From Kamptonema sp. UHCC 0994 (GTDB taxonomy: Bacteria > Cyanobacteriota > Cyanobacteriia > Cyanobacteriales > Microcoleaceae): a stretch of DNA of 62,349 bases. Position numbers and translations under genes: made by a program. Every line of letters begins with the position of its first letter. Within the stretch, counting starts at the first letter, position 1. Positions 35,155-44,568 of this stretch are shown piece by piece. The notes beneath the pieces were generated by a model that made no database searches, was not told where the DNA came from, and saw nothing but the letters and a program-made list of their open reading frames with translations. The stretch spans positions 1 through 62,349 of the forward strand of contig NZ_JARFTR010000221.1 of assembly GCF_029167235.1 (NCBI RefSeq). The letters are read 5' to 3'.

Positions 35155-35967
35155 ATGAGCTATTCCCCTAATCTTCTTAAAGGTCAAAAAGCACTCGTAA
35201 CGGGTGCAAGTTCTGGTATTGGTGAAGGAGTCGCCCGCGCTTTGGCTGCATCGGGTGCTTCCGTTGTAGTCAACTACCATTCTGAACCGGAAGAAGCAGA
35301 GAAGATTGTCAGCGAGATTAAATCGGTTGGTGGGGAAGCGATCGCGATCGGTGCAAATGTCGCCAAGGAAGAAGAAGTTTTGTCAATGTTTGACCAAATG
35401 TACCAGCACTTTGGCACGATCGACATCTTAATCAACAACGCCGGAGTGCAAAAAGACTCAGCCTTTGTAGACATGACCCTTGACCATTGGAACTTGGTTA
35501 TTAGCGTGAACCTAACCGGACAATTTCTCTGCGCCCGTGAAGCAGCAAAAGAATTTCTGAAGCGGGGCGTGAAGCCAGATATCTCCTGTGCCGCAGGCAA
35601 AATCATTTGTATGAGTTCGGTACACGAGGAGATACCTTGGGCGGGTCACGTCAACTACGCTACCAGTAAGGGCGGCATCCACATGATGATGCAGAGTATT
35701 GCCCAGGAACTCGCACCCCACAGAATTAGGGTCAATAGCATTGCACCTGGTGCTATTAAAACTCCCATCAATAAAGCAGCCTGGAATACACCAGAAGCTG
35801 AGGCAAAATTACTAAAACTCATTCCCGCAAACCGGGTCGGAGATGTGACAGACATCGCCAAAGCTGCTGTTTGGCTTGCCTCGGACGACTCAGATTATGT
35901 GAATGGTGAAACTCTTTTTGTAGACGGCGGTATGACTCTGTATCCAGGGTTCGCCACAGGGGGCTAG
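35155..35967 (+). CDS. SDR family dehydrogenase, glucose 1-dehydrogenase-like
   Basis: The ATG at 35155 follows an AAGGA and gives a 270-residue protein of standard length. ALVTGASSGIGEGVARALA is the cofactor motif (TGxxxGIG), ILINNAGVQKDSAF the NNAG motif, and IICMSSVHEEIPWAGHVNYA with TSKGG the Ser...YxxxK catalytic set. VVNYHSEPEEAE after strand 2 is compatible with NAD(P). The C-terminal WLASDDSDYVNGETLFVDGG fits the family. Its closest described relatives by motif are Bacillus glucose 1-dehydrogenases. It would make gluconolactone from glucose. Other SDR substrates cannot be excluded. Confidence 0.85.
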   Translation: MSYSPNLLKGQKALVTGASSGIGEGVARALAASGASVVVNYHSEPEEAEKIVSEIKSVGGEAIAIGANVAKEEEVLSMFDQMYQHFGTIDILINNAGVQKDSAFVDMTLDHWNLVISVNLTGQFLCAREAAKEFLKRGVKPDISCAAGKIICMSSVHEEIPWAGHVNYATSKGGIHMMMQSIAQELAPHRIRVNSIAPGAIKTPINKAAWNTPEAEAKLLKLIPANRVGDVTDIAKAAVWLASDDSDYVNGETLFVDGGMTLYPGFATGG

Positions 35968-36011
35968 ATGAACGTAGAACAGCAACAGCACAGTTTTTGA
36001 CTTTTGATTAC

Positions 36012-36146
36012 TAACCCAAGTTGCTAGTTATAAGATTAGTCTTATTCTTTGTACGTAGTTGGGCTTTAGCCCTCATAATGAAGCCTGCATAAGAGGGCTA
36101 AAGCCCAACTACGTACCTTTACTTAAATAACTAGCAACTTGCGTTA
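36012..36146. repeat. Nested palindromic element, about 135 bp
   Basis: The inner arms 36051-36074 and 36093-36116 are perfect 24-base inverted repeats (GTACGTAGTTGGGCTTTAGC then CCTC). Outer arms 36012-36034 and 36122-36146 (AAGTTGCTAGTTAT) also pair. The double-nested design matches that of 10461-10587 although the sequence differs. It lies between the SDR and MscS genes and could terminate or attenuate the SDR transcript. Confidence 0.85.
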
Positions 36147-36184
36147 CTATTAGCTAGCTAAATTGACGAGAACGAGGAAGGCGT

Positions 36185-37174
36185 ATGAATTCTGAACCAG
36201 TATCAACGGCGTGGGGAAAAATACAGGCAATGACTAACAGCCTGATTACCCTACTGCCAAATATAGTCCTCGCCTTAATCGTCTTTGCCATCTTTTGGTT
36301 TGCCGCCAGGGCATTCAAGTCGGTAGTCAAACGCCTTACCAGCAGGCATCGACAGGCGCGGAATCTGGGACTGGTACTCGGACGTTTGTCACAAAGCGTT
36401 GTCATTTTAATCGGTTTATTTGTTGCCTTATCTATTGTCATCCCATCATTCAAGGCAGGAGATTTAGTTCAACTGTTGGGCATTAGCGGTGTAGCGATTG
36501 GCTTTGCGTTTCGTGATATTCTCCAAAACTTCCTAGCAGGTATCTTGATTCTCTTAACTGAGCCGTTCCAGATTAATGACCAAATTGTCTTCAAAAACTT
36601 TGAGGGAACGGTTGAAGAGATTCAGACTCGTGCCACAACCATTAGGACATACGATGGTCGTCGGGTTGTGATCCCGAATTCCGAGTTATTTACAAACTCG
36701 GTGATGGTTAATACCAGTTGGGAAAACCGCCGAGTACAGTACGACGTTGGTATCGGTTATGGGGATGACATTGAGCGGGTGAAGCAGTTGATAATGGAAG
36801 CGATCGCTAATTTAGAGGGCATTCTCAAAGAGCCTGCCCCAGATGTATTAGTAATGGAGTTGGCTGGAAGTACCGTGAACATTCGGGTGCGCTGGTGGAT
36901 CGATCCACCGCGACGTGCGGAGGCTCTCGATACACGGGATAAGGTTCTCACTGCCATTAAGAACAAGCTGACTACCAATGGCATTGACCTACCTTTTCCG
37001 ACACAGCAAATCTTGTTCCACGACCAAACCGAGGAGACAGATGGCGATCGCTCTCGTCAACGTGAAGGATGGCCCGCTGGGAACAAGGACGTGCCAAACT
37101 CAGGCAGCATTAGCGGTTCCTTGAGAAATCTGGCTCAGATGCGGACGCAAAAAGATGGGAACGGAAACGATTGA
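36185..37174 (+). CDS. MscS family mechanosensitive channel
   Basis: A 329-residue protein. Three membrane helices in the first ~115 residues, with TM3 GISGVAIGFAFRDILQNFLA holding the Gly/Ala pattern of the pore. The MscS beta domain follows: LLTEPFQINDQIVFKNFEGT, then TIRTYDGRRVVIPNSELFTN. The C-terminal alpha/beta part includes VQYDVGIGYGDDIERVKQLI. A hydrophilic tail of about 40 residues follows. It releases solutes on osmotic downshift. Next to it are DUF389 (54-base gap) and a glycosidase, suggesting an osmotic response group. Confidence 0.9.
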   Translation: MNSEPVSTAWGKIQAMTNSLITLLPNIVLALIVFAIFWFAARAFKSVVKRLTSRHRQARNLGLVLGRLSQSVVILIGLFVALSIVIPSFKAGDLVQLLGISGVAIGFAFRDILQNFLAGILILLTEPFQINDQIVFKNFEGTVEEIQTRATTIRTYDGRRVVIPNSELFTNSVMVNTSWENRRVQYDVGIGYGDDIERVKQLIMEAIANLEGILKEPAPDVLVMELAGSTVNIRVRWWIDPPRRAEALDTRDKVLTAIKNKLTTNGIDLPFPTQQILFHDQTEETDGDRSRQREGWPAGNKDVPNSGSISGSLRNLAQMRTQKDGNGND

Positions 37175-37228
37175 ATCAGTCTCTAAGATTGGCATCGCAA
37201 GGCTGAGATTAATAGCACAGGGGGTGAT

Positions 37229-38512
37229 ATGCGTCAACTACTTGTCCAAGTTCCACGCGGCTGTGGGAAAAATGTCCTTGACATCGCTAAAGCTTGTGAC
37301 GGACAGAATCTTGTCCAATTTGAAGCGACTGGGAGTGAAAAACCACTGGATGTGGTTATCGTTCACGTTCCCAACCAGAAAGTTGAGGAACTATTGGGGG
37401 AGTTGGAATCAGTTCCAGAACTCCACGTTACATTAATTCCGCGTGGAGTTATCGCTCTAGAACCACCAGCGTCTGAGGCACCCCAGCAAGTCAAGAACGT
37501 GGAAAATCGCAGCCCCATCGAGATATTCCTCGCTGGTTTGCAAAGTGTTGGTTCGTGGAAAGGCTTTCTAGGATATGCCGTGGCTGGGGCTATAGTGGTT
37601 TGGATCGGCTTGTTCACGAATACCAGCTATCTTCTGGTTGCGGCTATGCTGATCGCACCGTTTGCCGGGCCCGCCATGAACACAGCGATCGCAACAGCGC
37701 GGGGTGACGCACACTTGCTGCAACGTACTCTCTTACGATACTTCGCAGCCCTTGCCGTGACAATCCTAGTGGCATGGGTGCTGAGCCTGATCCTACAGCA
37801 AGAAGTGGTAACCTCCTCGATGAGCGCCACGAGTAACGTGTCGGCGGTGGCAGTGCTGCTGCCCCTAATTGCAGGAGCAGCGGGTGCTTTAAACCTCGTG
37901 CAATCTGAAAGAAGTAGCCTGGTGTCGGGTGCAGCCGTGGGGATGCTGGTTGCCGCTTCGCTGGCCCCACCTGCGGGAGTGGTGGGCATGGCGATCGCAA
38001 TGGGTCGCTGGGACATGGCTGTGAACGGCTTGTTTGTGCTGTTGCTGCAACTGGTGGGAATCAATTTGTCAGCTTCTATTGTGTTCCGTATCTACGGTTT
38101 GTCTGCGCGTGGAGCGCGTTACGATCGCGGGAAAAAGTCGGTGTTTCCAGCTACCCTTGCCGTCACAATCTTCGCTCTGGGAGGCTTGCTGGCTTGGCAG
38201 TTTTCTACCTCCCCAGAGCTTCAGCGTAGCAGCCGTTCGCAACGAGCCACTGCTGAGATCCAGAAGGTGGTGAAAAATAGTAATCTCGCAGAACTGGTGG
38301 AGGCTGATGTTCGTTTTCCCAGCGCTAATATCAAAGGTCAGAATACGCTGCTCGGTACTGTCTACGTCCAGCGCCAACCAGGTGTCACCCAGTCAGATCG
38401 GGAAATCCGCGATCGCTTAACGAAGGATATTCAAACTAACTTACTCCAAGAAGGGTTTAACGTCACACCGTTAGTCGATGTCAGCGTTCTTGAGGCACCA
38501 ACTATCAAATGA
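37229..38512 (+). CDS. DUF389 membrane protein
   Basis: A 427-residue protein. Residues 1-75 form a soluble ferredoxin-like domain (MRQLLVQVPRGCGKNVLDIA and VVIVHVPNQKVEELLGELES). A DUF389 membrane domain follows (about 105-330), with LLVAAMLIAPFAGPAMNTAI and AAVGMLVAASLAPPAGVVGM. A second soluble C-terminal domain (LTKDIQTNLLQEGFNVTPLV) resembles a periplasmic or cytoplasmic BON-like fold. GGGGG precedes the ATG. The DUF389 role is not established to my knowledge. Proximity to MscS and the glycosidase suggests membrane stress. Confidence 0.82.
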   Translation: MRQLLVQVPRGCGKNVLDIAKACDGQNLVQFEATGSEKPLDVVIVHVPNQKVEELLGELESVPELHVTLIPRGVIALEPPASEAPQQVKNVENRSPIEIFLAGLQSVGSWKGFLGYAVAGAIVVWIGLFTNTSYLLVAAMLIAPFAGPAMNTAIATARGDAHLLQRTLLRYFAALAVTILVAWVLSLILQQEVVTSSMSATSNVSAVAVLLPLIAGAAGALNLVQSERSSLVSGAAVGMLVAASLAPPAGVVGMAIAMGRWDMAVNGLFVLLLQLVGINLSASIVFRIYGLSARGARYDRGKKSVFPATLAVTIFALGGLLAWQFSTSPELQRSSRSQRATAEIQKVVKNSNLAELVEADVRFPSANIKGQNTLLGTVYVQRQPGVTQSDREIRDRLTKDIQTNLLQEGFNVTPLVDVSVLEAPTIK

Positions 38513-38559
38513 GTCCGCGTCATGCTTCGTAAAAGCCTTTCAAGGCGAATTGTTAACCA

Positions 38560-41190
38560 ATGAACGCAGAACAGCAACGGTTAGAAGAGAATTGCGAACC
38601 GGATAAACATTGGTATCGTTGGGGTTCTTACCTGAGCGATCGCCAATGGGGTACAGTGCGAGAAGATTATTCACCTTATGGTTCAGCTTGGGAGTATTTT
38701 CCTCACGACCATGCGCGATCGCGCGTTTACCGTTGGGGTGAAGATGGATTGGGTGGATGGTGCGATCGCCACAGTCAACTCTGCTTTGGTTTAGCACTGT
38801 GGAATGGCCGCGATCCAATTTTAAAAGAACGCCTATTTGGGCTAACCAACGAACAGGGTAATCATGGTGAGGATGTCAAAGAATACTATTTCTACCTAGA
38901 CAACACGCCTACCCATTCCTATATGCGCTGGTTGTACAAATATCCGCAACTGGAATTTCCCTACACTCAACTTGTTGAAGAGAATGCCGATCGCCACAAG
39001 GATCGGCCTGAATTTGAATTATTGGATACGGGCGTGTTTGACGATAATCGCTATTTCGATGTGGTTGCTGAATACGCCAAAGCCTCTACAGACGATATTT
39101 GTATTCGCATCAGTGTCACAAATCGGGGGGCGGAAACTGCCACAATTGACGTGCTACCTACCCTTTGGTTTCGCAATACCTGGATCTGGACGGGTAATAA
39201 ACCGCAGTCACAGCTAACAAAAATTGCTGATGGTGTCATTAAGGCCAACAGTGAGAAATATGGGGATTATTGGTTATTTTGCGATGGGAATCATCAGCTT
39301 TTATTTACCGAAAATGAAACTAACAACCAACGCCTCTACGGAGTTGCTAATGCCTCGCCTTATGTTAAAGACGCTTTCCACGAGTATGTAATTCACAACA
39401 ACCAGGAGGCAGTGAATCCAAATCGAATTGGGACAAAGGCAGCCGCTTGGTATCATTTGGAAATTGGGGCGGGACAGACAAATGTAATTCAATTACGATT
39501 CACCAACCAATATACAGAAACGCCATTTAATGCAGCATTTGCTGATACCTTCAGCCAGCGTCAAACAGAAGCAGACGAATTTTACGAAACGCTCACCCCT
39601 GGTCTAGATGAGGATTGCCGCAACATTCAACGACAAGCGTTTGCTGGACTGCTGTGGAGCAAACAGTTCTATAAATATGATGTTCGTACTTGGCTGCATG
39701 GAGATTCAGCGGAACCTACCCCGCCCAGTCAACGCCTCACTGGGCGTAATGCTGAGTGGTGGACGCTCTACGCAGAAGAAGTTATTTCTATGCCCGATAA
39801 GTGGGAGTATCCTTGGTTTGCTGCATGGGATTTGGCGTTCCACTGCATTGCTTTAGCATTAATCGATGGAAACTTTGCCAAACAGCAATTACTATTACTA
39901 ACTAGCGATCGCACCATGCACCCCAACGGTCAATTACCCGCTTACGAGTGGGCGTTTGGCGATGTCAATCCTCCGGTACAAGCATGGGCGGCGTGGCGCG
40001 TCTACAAAATTGAACAGAAACGAGTTGGAAAGGGCGATCGCAAATTCTTGGAGCGGATGTTTCACCGCTTGATGATCTACTTTACCTGGTGGGTAAACCG
40101 CAAAGACCTACGAGGGCAAAACTTGTTTCAAGGAGGGTTTCTCGGACTAGATAACATTGGGGTATTTGACCGCAGCAAGTCATTACCAACGGGGGGATAT
40201 TTAGAGCAGGCAGACGGCACAGCATGGATGAGTATGTTCTCACTAAATATGCTGGCGATCGCTCTGGAACTCTCCCGTGAGGACGAAAGCTACAGCGATA
40301 TGACGTTGAAGTTTTTTGAACACTTTCTCTACATTGCTAACGCCATTAATCAGGTAGGGCCTGAAAAAATTGTCCTCTGGGACGACGAAGACGGCTTTTA
40401 CTACGATGCCTTGCACTTACCCAATGGAGAGTATGTACGACTGAAAGTACGCTCAATGGTGGGACTGATACCGCTATTTGCTGTCGATACTATGGAGCCA
40501 GATTTGTTAGAAATTGTGCCGGGGTTAAAAGACAAAATTGAGTGGTTTCTCAACAACCGTCCCGAATTGGCAAAAAACATTGCTTGTATGACAATTGAGG
40601 GAGAAGGCGATCGCCGCCTGCTTGCCATTACTAGCCCCGAAGCGCTGCGTCGTATCCTGCGACGATTGTTGGATGAGGATGAATTTCTGTCACCCTATGG
40701 TATCCGATCGGTTTCCCGCTATCACCAAGAGCATCCCTTTATCTTCGATTGGGATAGCACTCGCTATCAAGTAGACTATGAGCCTGCTGAGTCTACTACC
40801 GGCCAATTTGGCGGTAACTCTAATTGGCGCGGGCCTGTCTGGTTTCCAGTTAACTTTCTATTAATTGAATCCTTGCAAAAGTTCCACCACTACTTAGGTG
40901 ATGGCTTCACAGTGGAGTGTCCCACAGGTTCAGGAATAATGCTCAATCTCTGGGAGGTGGCGGCTTATTTGGAGCAACGATCTATGGCTATTTTCTTACA
41001 GAATCAAGATGGGCAACGTCCGGTTTATGGTGGTACGGCAAAATTTCAGCAAGACCCTCACTGGCGCGATTTGATTCTATTTTATGAATACTTTCATGGC
41101 GATAACGGGGCTGGATTGGGCGCAAGTCATCAAACCGGATGGACAGCACTAATTGCTAAGTTGATTCAGCAGGTAAATGATAAACCATGA
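38560..41190 (+). CDS. MGH1-like glycoside hydrolase (GH63 type)
   Basis: An 876-residue cytoplasmic protein. Residues about 1-330 form an N-terminal beta-sandwich; 360-870 form an (alpha/alpha)6 barrel of GH63. Landmarks are [20 protein letters not shown] with a catalytic-type Asp, ETTGQF-like [20 protein letters not shown] near the end, and [11 protein letters not shown]. In this clan, enzymes act on alpha-glucosides; Thermus members cleave mannosyl- or glucosylglycerate. A cyanobacterial osmolyte glucoside is therefore a reasonable substrate, inferred only. It follows DUF389 by 47 bases and may be in one operon with it. Confidence 0.85.
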   Translation: MNAEQQRLEENCEPDKHWYRWGSYLSDRQWGTVREDYSPYGSAWEYFPHDHARSRVYRWGEDGLGGWCDRHSQLCFGLALWNGRDPILKERLFGLTNEQGNHGEDVKEYYFYLDNTPTHSYMRWLYKYPQLEFPYTQLVEENADRHKDRPEFELLDTGVFDDNRYFDVVAEYAKASTDDICIRISVTNRGAETATIDVLPTLWFRNTWIWTGNKPQSQLTKIADGVIKANSEKYGDYWLFCDGNHQLLFTENETNNQRLYGVANASPYVKDAFHEYVIHNNQEAVNPNRIGTKAAAWYHLEIGAGQTNVIQLRFTNQYTETPFNAAFADTFSQRQTEADEFYETLTPGLDEDCRNIQRQAFAGLLWSKQFYKYDVRTWLHGDSAEPTPPSQRLTGRNAEWWTLYAEEVISMPDKWEYPWFAAWDLAFHCIALALIDGNFAKQQLLLLTSDRTMHPNGQLPAYEWAFGDVNPPVQAWAAWRVYKIEQKRVGKGDRKFLERMFHRLMIYFTWWVNRKDLRGQNLFQGGFLGLDNIGVFDRSKSLPTGGYLEQADGTAWMSMFSLNMLAIALELSREDESYSDMTLKFFEHFLYIANAINQVGPEKIVLWDDEDGFYYDALHLPNGEYVRLKVRSMVGLIPLFAVDTMEPDLLEIVPGLKDKIEWFLNNRPELAKNIACMTIEGEGDRRLLAITSPEALRRILRRLLDEDEFLSPYGIRSVSRYHQEHPFIFDWDSTRYQVDYEPAESTTGQFGGNSNWRGPVWFPVNFLLIESLQKFHHYLGDGFTVECPTGSGIMLNLWEVAAYLEQRSMAIFLQNQDGQRPVYGGTAKFQQDPHWRDLILFYEYFHGDNGAGLGASHQTGWTALIAKLIQQVNDKP

Positions 41191-41495
41191 TCGCCTACTC
41201 CTAATACCAATTCTTGAAACTATGACTACAAATCTCTATCCCCTGGCTGCGCCGTCCCCCCTTGCGAAGCAGGGCGGTTTGATTCGACCGACCTCTGGGC
41301 GGTGCCAAGAGTACCTGCCCAGAGGTCGAAAACGCTCATTTGATGGTTGGTGACATCCTTACAAACCCGATTTCCGATCGCCTCCACTGTTTTCCAGGGA
41401 CTAGCGAAAATTTAATAATTGCTACAGAAGATCGGCGATCGCTACTGAATTTTTAGTAGTATACTCATCCATAATCAGTTAAGGGTGTAGGAGAC
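41191..41495. other. Intergenic region with a strong hairpin
   Basis: A 305-base gap. CGACCTCTGGGC (41289-41300) and GCCCAGAGGTCG (41317-41328) pair perfectly in a 12-bp stem about 100 bases after the glycosidase stop. The hairpin is related to the GC-rich palindromes elsewhere. Two HIP1 sites are near 41434. GTAGGAGAC precedes the next ATG. Confidence 0.6.
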
Positions 41496-42707
41496 ATGGT
41501 AGACTCGTACAGCGATATTTACCCATTTTTTGATGAAGGCGATTACTTAGCAGGCTATCCCGAAGTCGCTCAGGCCGTTAAAAATGGCCAATTCCAGTCG
41601 GGCCTAGAGCATTTCATTCTCTTTGGCCAATTTGAAAATCGCATTGCCACTTTTACGGGAACGACGGGTAACGATCTTATCCGAGGCTTTGGCAACAGTC
41701 GATATATTTTCCCAACCCCCTACGAAATTGTCAGTGCCGATCCCTATGATACTCGAGTAATCGGTACTGGCGCGGGAGAAATTGACACGCTTGTTGGTGC
41801 TTCAGGTACAGACTATTTCGCGCTCGCCGCTTACACCGTTCCTTCAACTCCCAATGCCGTCCAGCTCTATCTAGGCCAAGGAAACAACGACTACGCTCTA
41901 GTTCAAAACTTTCAATTTGCTGAAGATATCATTCAGCTAGCAGGAAGTCCGGCTGATTACTCCCAAGAAGTTACCAATGGAAATCTTTACATCTACAACA
42001 AAAATCCTAAAGATTTGGTGGCGATAGTAGAAGGAATGACGGAGCCACTGACTGTAGTTGACAGCCCCCTCTTTGGTGGCGCATTCAGTAAAGGGACTTT
42101 TTTCCTCGGTGATGTCAATTATTTCGACGAAGCCGATTATTTGGTCAGCAATCCAGATGTCAAGCAGGCGGTAGACGATGGCGTGTTTAAATCAGCTTTC
42201 GATCATTATCTCCGCTACGGTCAATTGGAGGGTCGTATTGTTACTCTCACGGGCACGACGGATAATGACCTTATCCGAGGTTTTGGCAACAGCAGTCGAT
42301 ATATTTTCCCAACCCCCTACCAAGTTGTCAGTTCCGAACCCTATGATACTCGGGTAATCGGCACTGGAGTGGGAGAACTTGATACGCTCATTGGTGCTGA
42401 AGGTGTAGATAATTTCGCGCTCGGCATTTACATCGTTCCTTCAACTCCCAATGCCATACAGATGTATGTGGGTCAGGGAAACAGCGACTACGCTCTAATC
42501 CAGAACTTTCAGAGAGGAGTCGATACCATAGAAGTAGCAGGCTCGATCTCCAACTTCACCCAGGAAATTGTAGGCGGATCTCTCAATATCTATGCCAATT
42601 CTCCGAGCAAAGACTTAGTGGCGATCTTAGAAGGGGTGAGTGCACCGCTCGCTCAGGTTGAAAGCGCCGTTTTTAATGCCCATGAAGGGACTATCTACTT
42701 AGGATAA
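41496..42707 (+). CDS. Duplicated RTX-like repeat protein
   Basis: A 403-residue protein of two tandem ~200-residue halves. Each starts with a DxxxYLxxxP(E/D)V module (EGDYLAGYPEVAQAVKNGQF and EADYLVSNPDVKQAVDDGVF), then a TGTTGNDLIRGFG RTX-like turn, SRYIFPTPYEIV, GEIDTLVGASGTDYFAL and a C-terminal beta segment (LVAIVEGMTEPL, LVAILEGVSAPL). Such modules occur in cyanobacterial calcium-binding surface proteins, usually as part of much longer chains. There is no signal peptide, as expected for type I export. The role is unknown, probably extracellular or surface. The two halves look recently duplicated. Confidence 0.7.
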   Translation: MVDSYSDIYPFFDEGDYLAGYPEVAQAVKNGQFQSGLEHFILFGQFENRIATFTGTTGNDLIRGFGNSRYIFPTPYEIVSADPYDTRVIGTGAGEIDTLVGASGTDYFALAAYTVPSTPNAVQLYLGQGNNDYALVQNFQFAEDIIQLAGSPADYSQEVTNGNLYIYNKNPKDLVAIVEGMTEPLTVVDSPLFGGAFSKGTFFLGDVNYFDEADYLVSNPDVKQAVDDGVFKSAFDHYLRYGQLEGRIVTLTGTTDNDLIRGFGNSSRYIFPTPYQVVSSEPYDTRVIGTGVGELDTLIGAEGVDNFALGIYIVPSTPNAIQMYVGQGNSDYALIQNFQRGVDTIEVAGSISNFTQEIVGGSLNIYANSPSKDLVAILEGVSAPLAQVESAVFNAHEGTIYLG

Positions 42708-42934
42708 AATCCCCTGACTCGGCAAAAAAATACTCCTCCATTTTGAAGAAGAAAAATTTGCCAAAAGGGTAGGTTGGCAAAGCCGACAGGAATCGCAATC
42801 ATGGCGAGATCGGAGCGTTAGGCGCTATGCCTTAACGCCCCTACACGCATACATATATACACTGAGATGCTCCCAATTATTTAGGCTCGCTATATATAGT
42901 AATAATTACCCAATAGTTAAGGAAATTTATTTTT

Positions 42935-43435
42935 ATGACTCATCCTTCATCCCACGAACAAACCGAATCGCAATCGAGCGATCGCGAACATCCAACACCC
43001 CCGACGATTGACTATTGGCACGTCTGGACTGACGAAGATGGAATCAGCCACCAGTCTCGTTGCCAAATTCAAGACTTCACTCTCAAGAGTATTTCACCAC
43101 CTGCCTCTCCTCAGTGGCTTGAGCAAATGCAGCAAGTCGGTGCTACCGTCGTCTTTACAGTGCAACCTGTGGGCTGGATTGGCACTTGGCATGAAAATCC
43201 GAAACCCCAGTGGATTATTCCGCTATCGGGACGCTGGTTTGTGGAGACGATGGACGGGCAACGAGTGGAGATGGGTGTTGGTGAAATTTCGTTTGGAGAA
43301 GACCAGAATACGAAAGCCAACGCCCAGGGACAGAAGGGACATCTTTCTGGCACTGTCGGCGATGCGCCCGCAGTTCTGATGATTGTACAACTTGAAGAAA
43401 CGCCGACGATCGCGCAGGCTTGCCGCTTTCGATAA
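42935..43435 (+). CDS. Cupin domain protein
   Basis: A 166-residue protein. WIGTWHENPKPQWIIPLSGR contains a cupin first-motif His region, and MDGQRVEMGVGEISFGEDQN with the later GQKGHLSGTVGD the second. There is one cupin domain, metal site partly visible (HENPKPQ, then E, H). No enzyme activity can be assigned. It precedes the VOC gene by 13 bases, so the two are probably an operon. Confidence 0.75.
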   Translation: MTHPSSHEQTESQSSDREHPTPPTIDYWHVWTDEDGISHQSRCQIQDFTLKSISPPASPQWLEQMQQVGATVVFTVQPVGWIGTWHENPKPQWIIPLSGRWFVETMDGQRVEMGVGEISFGEDQNTKANAQGQKGHLSGTVGDAPAVLMIVQLEETPTIAQACRFR

Positions 43436-43448
43436 TCTCAAAATTTTT

Positions 43449-44414
43449 ATGTTGAATCGCATTCAGGTACAACGGATTCGTGCTATTGGATTAACCGTGA
43501 GTGATGCCGATCGCTCTCAGGACTTCTATACGCAAGCACTAGGGTTTGAACCCGTTTCAGACATCACGGTTGAAACAGAGGATTACAGCGACTTAGTAGG
43601 CGTGGCTGAGGCAACAATTCGCATTGTCACTTTGCAGCTTGGAGATGAAGTTATTGAGCTGATGCAGTATCTCAATATTCAGGGAAAACCGATTCCCAAG
43701 GATTCGCAAAGTAATGATTTGTGGTTTCAACATTTGGCGATCGCAGTTAGTGATATGGATCGGGCTTATGCTCATTTGCGATCGTTTCCAATTGAACCGA
43801 TTTCAGTTGCACCGCAGACGATACCACCTGATAATAAAGCATCTGCTGGTGTAAGAGCCTTCAAGTTCAAAGACTGCGATCGCCACCCTTTAGAGTTAAT
43901 TTGGTTTCCTGCTGATAAAGGACAAGACAAGTGGCATCAGCAGAGCGATCGCTTGTTTCTAGGCATCGACCATAGTGCGATCGCAATTAGCAATACTGAA
44001 AACAGTCTAAAATTTTACCGCGACTTGCTGGGAATGCAGGTTGAGGGTGGCAGTTTCAACCAAGGTAAAACCCAAGCTCGACTTGATAATTTACCAGAAG
44101 AAGTTGAAGTCCAAATTACAGCACTGCGACCCGATCGAGGCGGTTTGGGTATTGAATTACTAGACTATATTGTGCCTCCAAATAGTCATCCTATGCCGAG
44201 TAACTGGAAAAGTTATGATATTGCTAATATGCAAATTGAGCTAGTTGTCAACAACATTGAGCAAGCTGTGGAAATGTTGCGGCAGAATGGGGTTGAGATT
44301 GTCTCGTCGCGGGTTGTGAAGTTTACAGAAAAATGGTATCCTTATCATCAAGGTTGCTTGGTTAAAGACCCTGACGGACATGGTATGTTACTGATAGTCC
44401 TTTCTACACAATAA
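43449..44414 (+). CDS. Double VOC (glyoxalase/dioxygenase-like) protein
   Basis: The ATG at 43449 is used; an upstream TTG at 43383 lies inside the cupin gene. A 321-residue protein of two VOC halves: RIRAIGLTVSDADRSQDFYT and YTQALGFEPVSDI start half one (about 8-150), LGIDHSAIAISNTENSLKFY and RDLLGMQVEGG start half two (about 175-320), ending VKDPDGHGMLLIVL. Each half carries the His and Glu of a metal site (for example FQHLAIAVSD, HSAIAIS). Likely an isomerase or ring-cleavage enzyme, or a resistance-type protein. Substrate unknown; the cupin neighbour suggests a shared small-molecule pathway. Confidence 0.8.
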   Translation: MLNRIQVQRIRAIGLTVSDADRSQDFYTQALGFEPVSDITVETEDYSDLVGVAEATIRIVTLQLGDEVIELMQYLNIQGKPIPKDSQSNDLWFQHLAIAVSDMDRAYAHLRSFPIEPISVAPQTIPPDNKASAGVRAFKFKDCDRHPLELIWFPADKGQDKWHQQSDRLFLGIDHSAIAISNTENSLKFYRDLLGMQVEGGSFNQGKTQARLDNLPEEVEVQITALRPDRGGLGIELLDYIVPPNSHPMPSNWKSYDIANMQIELVVNNIEQAVEMLRQNGVEIVSSRVVKFTEKWYPYHQGCLVKDPDGHGMLLIVLSTQ

Positions 44415-44455
44415 AGCTATTTTATCAATGCGTAAGTTCTAGGAGGACTAAAAAC

Positions 44456-44476
44456 ATGGACGTTGAAGAACTATAA
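44456..44476 (+). pseudogene. Gene start remnant, possibly a pentapeptide-repeat gene
   Basis: AGGAGG at 44441-44446 stands ten bases before the ATG at 44456, which is followed by MDVEEL and then a TAA made by the junction with repeat sequence. MDVEELL is a common opening for cyanobacterial pentapeptide-repeat proteins. The strong ribosome-binding site without a gene behind it points to truncation of the body by the insertion or deletion at 44477. Confidence 0.5.
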
Positions 44477-44568
44477 AAACCATTAACTCTGTTCCCCTTC
44501 TTCCCCTTCTTTCCTGAGCATCGGAGCATCGTAGCCCCTAGCCCCTAACCGACGAAAGCGGTTGCTAT
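44477..44568. repeat. Right half of the 12517-12690 repeat element
   Basis: This segment aligns with 12558-12690: 29 bases including CTGAGCATCGGAGCATCGTA are identical at 44506-44534 and 12586-12614, and the CCCCTAGCCCCTAACCG...GCGGTTGCTATA end is shared. The left inverted repeat is missing, so this copy is cut at the junction with the remnant at 44456-44476. The copy supplies the end of the minus-strand gene at 44545. Confidence 0.85.

Noticed and set aside
44456-44476. A functional six-residue peptide
   Set aside because: Strong ribosome-binding site but the frame ends at the repeat junction; better explained as a truncated gene start.
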